Assembly: GCA_016930675.1 (NCBI GenBank)
Contig: JAFGGG010000046.1
Span: forward strand, 1 to 57,519
Source of the DNA: Spirochaetales bacterium
GTDB taxonomy: Bacteria > Spirochaetota > Spirochaetia > SZUA-6 > RPPD01
DNA length: 57,519 nucleotides
Direction: 5' to 3'
Shown: positions 53,960 through 57,519 of the stretch, piece by piece
How positions within the stretch are numbered: the stretch's first letter is position 1
How the letters are laid out: each line of letters begins with the position of its first letter
The notes under the pieces: model-generated
Told to the model about the DNA's origin: nothing
What the model saw: the letters and a program-made list of their open reading frames with translations, nothing else
The model's database searches: none
Position numbers and translations under genes: made by a program

Positions 53960-55410
53960 ACAAAACTCCCGTATTTAATCGAATAGTTTGGCGTCTCTCT
54001 AGATATATATATATCATGGGCGTGGCTTTCTTTTAACCCCGCGTGCGAGATTTTTACGAATTTTCTGTATTTTCTTAGCTGTTCGATTGTCTTACAGCCG
54101 CAATACCCCATACCCTTGCACAGGCCCATGACCAGCTGAAATAAAAATGGTTTGAGTTCTCCTTTGTAAGGCACGCGGCCTTCGATACCCTCCGGTACGA
54201 TTTCGGTTTCCGCGTGCATCTGATAGCGTCCTCCGGAACCCTGCTCGATGGCTCCGATCGAACCCATACCGCGGTATTCTTTAAACATTCTGCCTTCATA
54301 GATAATTTCATGTCCGGGCGCTTCTTTTAAACCGGCGAACAGATTGCCGATCATAACCGTACTGGCGCCCGCGGCCAGGGCTTTGGTTATATCCCCTGAA
54401 TATTTAATACCGCCGTCTGCGATAATCGGAATGTTCTGCTTGTCCGCTTCTTCTGCGCACTCCCATATAGCGGAAAACTGAGGCACGCCAATCCCGGCGA
54501 TAATTCTGGTGGTACAGATGGAACCAGGTCCCACACCTACCTTTATGGCATCGGAACCCGCTCCCACAAGATGTTTTACCCCTTCTTTGGTGGCTGTATT
54601 GCCTCCGATAACCAGAATATTGGAATACTGTTTTTTTATATCTTCCACCGCTTTGAGCACGTTTTTAGAATCGCCGTGCGCTGTATCGATTACCACAAGA
54701 TCCACCTTGGCTTCCTGCAGCAAAGGCATGCGCACCTTATAATCGTACGGTGAAACCGCGGCGGCTACCAGCAGCCTGCCCTTTTTATCCAAGGCGGCTT
54801 TGGGAAAGCGCTGGTGTTTTTCCAAGTCCTTTACCGTAATCAGACCGATCAATCTGTTTTCCGAATCCACTACAGGCAGTTTTTCGATTCTATGTTTATC
54901 AAACTTTTTTTGCGCGCTTTCTAAACTTACCTTGTCGTTCTCCACGATCGGCTGAGGGGTCATTACCTTTTCGATTTCTAAACTTTCATCGTTGCAGAAT
55001 CTCATGTCCCGCCTGGTGAGAATTCCACACAGTTTTCCTTTATCCAAAACCGGGAGTCCGGAAATATTATGTTCTTTCATTATAAGCAGCGCGTCCGCCA
55101 CCGTCTGATCCTTGTTTACGGTAACCGGCATATCGATAATCCAGTTTAAATAACGCTTTACATGGGCAACCTGCCGCGCCTGCACCTCCGGCGCCAGGTT
55201 CATGTGAATTACTCCCAATCCCCCTTCCAATGCCAGGGCAATAGCCAGCTCCTGTTCGGTTACCGTATCCATGGCAGCGGAAACTATCGGTACATTAAGG
55301 TCGATATTACCCGCCAGACGTGTTTTTAAATTGGTTTCATCCGGAAGTACTTCCGAATATGAAGGGACAATTAATATATCATCAAAGCTCAATCCTTCTT
55401 TTAAATTCAC
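53956..55410 (-). CDS. guaB: IMP dehydrogenase
   Basis: Enzyme of 484 residues oxidising IMP to XMP with NAD, the committed step to [19 protein letters not shown] near the N-terminus, two CBS domains at about 90-205 ([41 protein letters not shown]), and the catalytic loop [12 protein letters not shown] with the active-site Cys. The final [18 protein letters not shown] segment ([17 protein letters not shown]) follows. The start is GTG 55410 with AGGAGG, overlapping the stop of purB (GTGA). Confidence 0.97.
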   Translation of the reverse strand: MNLKEGLSFDDILIVPSYSEVLPDETNLKTRLAGNIDLNVPIVSAAMDTVTEQELAIALALEGGLGVIHMNLAPEVQARQVAHVKRYLNWIIDMPVTVNKDQTVADALLIMKEHNISGLPVLDKGKLCGILTRRDMRFCNDESLEIEKVMTPQPIVENDKVSLESAQKKFDKHRIEKLPVVDSENRLIGLITVKDLEKHQRFPKAALDKKGRLLVAAAVSPYDYKVRMPLLQEAKVDLVVIDTAHGDSKNVLKAVEDIKKQYSNILVIGGNTATKEGVKHLVGAGSDAIKVGVGPGSICTTRIIAGIGVPQFSAIWECAEEADKQNIPIIADGGIKYSGDITKALAAGASTVMIGNLFAGLKEAPGHEIIYEGRMFKEYRGMGSIGAIEQGSGGRYQMHAETEIVPEGIEGRVPYKGELKPFLFQLVMGLCKGMGYCGCKTIEQLRKYRKFVKISHAGLKESHAHDIYISRETPNYSIKYGSFV

Positions 55411-56846
55411 CCTAATGCCTCCTGTAGTTGTTTGATTTTTTGTTCATACTTTTCGGCAATTTTTTTCGCCTTTTTTGCTGCTACCCCCTGGTAGAGCTCA
55501 GGATGGGAAAAGAAATTTTCAGGATCTGCATTCATTACTTTCTTGAGCTGCAGTGATATTGTGTTCCATGTTTTGCCGTCATTTTTAAGCACTTGAACCA
55601 AACTCTTCTCCGTTTTTTCACATTCGAGAGTAACCCGGCGAATAACCTCATGAGCGTCCGCTTCTCCCCCCATGGCCAATAAAATATAAGCCGCTTCAGC
55701 CAATACCGTATCTCCCGCGCCGGATAAGTTTTGTTTCATCCGTTCCCTGTCGACTGCTAATCCTGAGCATATTTTAATCATCCTCTTTACCGCGAAGCTG
55801 AATCCGGCAATAAAATCAACGATAAAGCGCTGCGAAGCGGAGTTGGAGAGATCACGCTGGTGCTCGGAAATTTGATCCATGAACATGGTGATCACTCTCG
55901 GCATAAAAGCCTTCCACAGACTCTTGACATGCTCCGAGTTCCAGGGGTTGCGCTTTTGGGGCATGGTGGATGATCCCACCTGCCGTTTTGAAAAATGTTC
56001 CCGCACCTCGGCCAGCTCCGAACGCTGCAAGTGCCGGAGATCATCGGCCAGATTGGCGATAATACCGAATGCCGTATTGATTTCCAGCATAAGCTCCAGC
56101 ACATATTCGGGTTCCACAAGCTGGGTGGAGTGTTCGGAAGGCTCGAGCCCCAGACTCGAAAGCACCGCGGCCTCAAGTTTTTCAGGATCGGCTGTGATCA
56201 TACTGGCGGCATTGTACGCGCCCACCGCTCCGGCCAGTTTTCCTTTGAGATTACGCGATTTCAGCTCGATGCGCTCGATGGACTTGCCCAGACGCGATAC
56301 ATATTCCGCCACTGCGTAGCCGAAGGTAAGCGGTACCGCGTGCTGACCGTGAGTGCGGCCCACCTGAATGGTTTCGGCCTCCTGTTTGCAAAGCCTTACC
56401 AGCTCTGTTTCCAGGTCAAGCAAAAGGGGAAGCAGCACCCTGCGCACGGCATGCTTTATGCGCAGCGAAAAAGCGGTGTCCAGGATGTCGACCGAGGTAG
56501 CCCCCACATGAACCAGGTGTTTAATTTGAGCCGGCACCTTTGTTTTTAACACGTTAACCAGCGCCCTGATATTATGCTGGGTTTTGGCCTCTTCCTTATA
56601 CACCTCTTCGGGATCTATTGTGTCGGAAAGCTTATCCAGACCGGAACTGAGTTTTTTACCATCGGCATCCAGGTTCTGCGCGTAGGGAATAAGCGCCTTA
56701 AGAAGAGCGATCTCCACTTTTAAACAATAGCGGACCGCGGCCTCTTCGCTTAAATACGTGCCGAGAGCTTCATGAACTTCGCGATTGGATAGATAATAAC
56801 GGTGATCTAATGGAGAGAGGTTTAAAAAAATATTCTTCTTTTCCAT
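55407..56846 (-). CDS. purB: Adenylosuccinate lyase
   Basis: Enzyme of 479 residues that cleaves adenylosuccinate to AMP and fumarate, and SAICAR in de novo synthesis. The fumarase/aspartase signature GSSTMPQKRNP is present with the catalytic Ser before it, as are VGRTHGQHAVPLTFG (catalytic His) and KTQHNIRALV-like (AKTQHNIRALVNVL). It leads the operon; the promoter at 56852-56879 lies directly before the ATG. The ribosome site is absent. Confidence 0.96.
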   Translation of the reverse strand: MEKKNIFLNLSPLDHRYYLSNREVHEALGTYLSEEAAVRYCLKVEIALLKALIPYAQNLDADGKKLSSGLDKLSDTIDPEEVYKEEAKTQHNIRALVNVLKTKVPAQIKHLVHVGATSVDILDTAFSLRIKHAVRRVLLPLLLDLETELVRLCKQEAETIQVGRTHGQHAVPLTFGYAVAEYVSRLGKSIERIELKSRNLKGKLAGAVGAYNAASMITADPEKLEAAVLSSLGLEPSEHSTQLVEPEYVLELMLEINTAFGIIANLADDLRHLQRSELAEVREHFSKRQVGSSTMPQKRNPWNSEHVKSLWKAFMPRVITMFMDQISEHQRDLSNSASQRFIVDFIAGFSFAVKRMIKICSGLAVDRERMKQNLSGAGDTVLAEAAYILLAMGGEADAHEVIRRVTLECEKTEKSLVQVLKNDGKTWNTISLQLKKVMNADPENFFSHPELYQGVAAKKAKKIAEKYEQKIKQLQEALG

Positions 56847-56851
56847 AGGAT

Positions 56852-56879
56852 ATTATACTTGTAATTTTTTTTTTGTAAA
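56852..56879 (-). promoter_or_regulatory. Promoter of the purB-guaB-purA-guaA operon
   Basis: On the minus strand TTTACA (56879-56874), 16-nt spacer rich in A, TATAAT (56857-56852). ATG 56846 begins 6 nt after the -10 box, so transcription would start at the start codon. Confidence 0.6.
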
Positions 56880-56994
56880 GAGGATGGATGTTTTTTTCTT
56901 TAAAACCTTGGTGATCAGATTTTATCTATTTTTTATAAGGCAGGGGACAAATTGTACCGACCTTTTTATTTCACCGTGCGCATATACGTACCCG

Positions 56995-57519
56995 CTACAC
57001 GGCTTCGATTGTTGACGGAGGCTTGCGTGCTATATTATAGGTGACGCTGACTACTCCCGGCACCATGCGGACAATCTCCTGTGCCAGCTGCTCCAGTATT
57101 TCAAATGGAAGCCTGGTAGGTGTGGCAGTGCGGGCGTCTACGCTGTCCCAGCAGCGTATTTCAATCTGCCGGCCGAAATCGCGCCGTCCGTCACGCATAC
57201 CGGTCACCCTGTCTTCATGGAGGATTGCCAGGTACTGAAAGGCGTCATAGCCCGTAAGCAGCCGCTCGACCACCTGCGTGGCTTTGCGGACCGTTTCTAT
57301 GCGCTCCGGTGTGGCCTCTCCGATCACACGGGCGGCAAGTGCCGGTCCCGGAAAGGGAATGCGGCGGAACAGTTCGTCGGGCAGCCCCAGCGCCTGCCCC
57401 AGCTTCCTCACACCGTCCTTGCGCAATTGAATAAGTGGTTCCATGATACGATAACCAAATGCCTTCTCCGGATCTATGCCCAGCTGCTCAAAAACATTGT
57501 GCTGCCGCTTGATGCCGGC
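56995..57519 (-). CDS. Second GuaA-like ATP-pyrophosphatase C-terminal part (partial at window edge)
   Basis: A minus-strand frame runs off the right edge and ends at 56995; 174 residues are visible. It carries the C-terminal GMP synthase domain pattern: EPLIQLRKDGVRKLGQALGLP, RRIPFPGPALAARVIGE and NIARKPPSTIE. It differs from the full guaA: the end reads STIEAV instead of TIEWE. A stand-alone ATP-pyrophosphatase subunit (archaeal-type GuaA) or a paralogue with another substrate are both possible. It is G+C-rich (41 of 60 bases at 57301-57360). Confidence 0.75.
   Translation of the reverse strand, partial: AGIKRQHNVFEQLGIDPEKAFGYRIMEPLIQLRKDGVRKLGQALGLPDELFRRIPFPGPALAARVIGEATPERIETVRKATQVVERLLTGYDAFQYLAILHEDRVTGMRDGRRDFGRQIEIRCWDSVDARTATPTRLPFEILEQLAQEIVRMVPGVVSVTYNIARKPPSTIEAV

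Noticed and set aside
1..57519. CRISPR arrays, tRNA, rRNA and complete insertion sequences
   Set aside because: No regularly spaced repeats, cloverleaf-like stretches with CCA ends, rRNA motifs or transposase DDE patterns were recognised on reading both strands; a covariance or profile search was not possible.

Overview
The window (57.5 kb) reads as chromosomal DNA of a diderm bacterium, most likely a spirochaete. I infer this from the many lipoproteins and outer-membrane barrels, a CHASE2-type class III adenylate cyclase beside a FecR-domain protein, and many exported proteins without a common functional family. G+C is moderate, with AT-rich spacers. Two genes (the MutS-like ATPase at 18151-19878 and the GuaA-like fragment at the right edge) look richer in G+C than their surroundings. 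I saw no rRNA, tRNA, CRISPR array, intact transposase or prophage.

Layout. 1-215: tail of a repeat protein cut by the window edge. 266-5108 (minus): a five-gene envelope operon (small exported protein, beta-barrel, FecR protein, beta-propeller lipoprotein, vWA lipoprotein), divergent from a CHASE2 adenylate cyclase at 5232-7931. 7948-12475 (minus): an IgGFc-binding-like lipoprotein, an OmpA-family protein and a propeller lipoprotein. 12571-15369 (minus): three tandem paralogues of an exported protein with an acidic linker; the leader of the third holds a palindromic insertion. 15706-17976 (plus): an exported protein and a DMT-type membrane protein, closed by a hairpin terminator. 18151-24463: MutS-like ATPase, a frameshifted small gene, SDR oxidoreductase, AhpD-like protein, small Cys proteins, a ferritin-like protein and a glycan-binding-domain protein. 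24441-27622: CPA2 antiporter with an EIIA-like tail and a ruined receiver-GGDEF gene. 27863-31846 (plus): MarR regulator, a flavodoxin-SCP2-membrane fusion and a C45-type acyltransferase that seems to start at ATT. 31936-38109 (minus): GNAT, zinc-ribbon protein, a lipoprotein with YYTK repeats, a small lipoprotein and an M16 peptidase pair. 38272-38970 (plus): YfaP-like protein. 38967-49742 (minus): a Yej/Opp-type peptide ABC transporter, with an OmpA/lipoprotein pair between two paralogous solute-binding proteins. 49798-49959: a dehydrogenase remnant. 50053-51123: a FlgO/CsgG-like protein. 51195-56846 (minus): an overlapping purB-guaB-purA-guaA operon that takes IMP to AMP and GMP. 56995-57519: part of a second GuaA-like protein.

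Themes. Four lipoproteins with unrelated mature domains share the sequence Cys-Ser-Asp-Met-Leu at the lipidation site, and two of them lie directly downstream of paralogous OmpA-family genes. This looks like a modular surface system. Five genes have a promoter whose -10 box lies 5-9 nt before the start codon with no room for a leader, which suggests leaderless transcripts. Several lesions (a homopolymer frameshift, an internal deletion, a 3' gene remnant) show ongoing gene decay.
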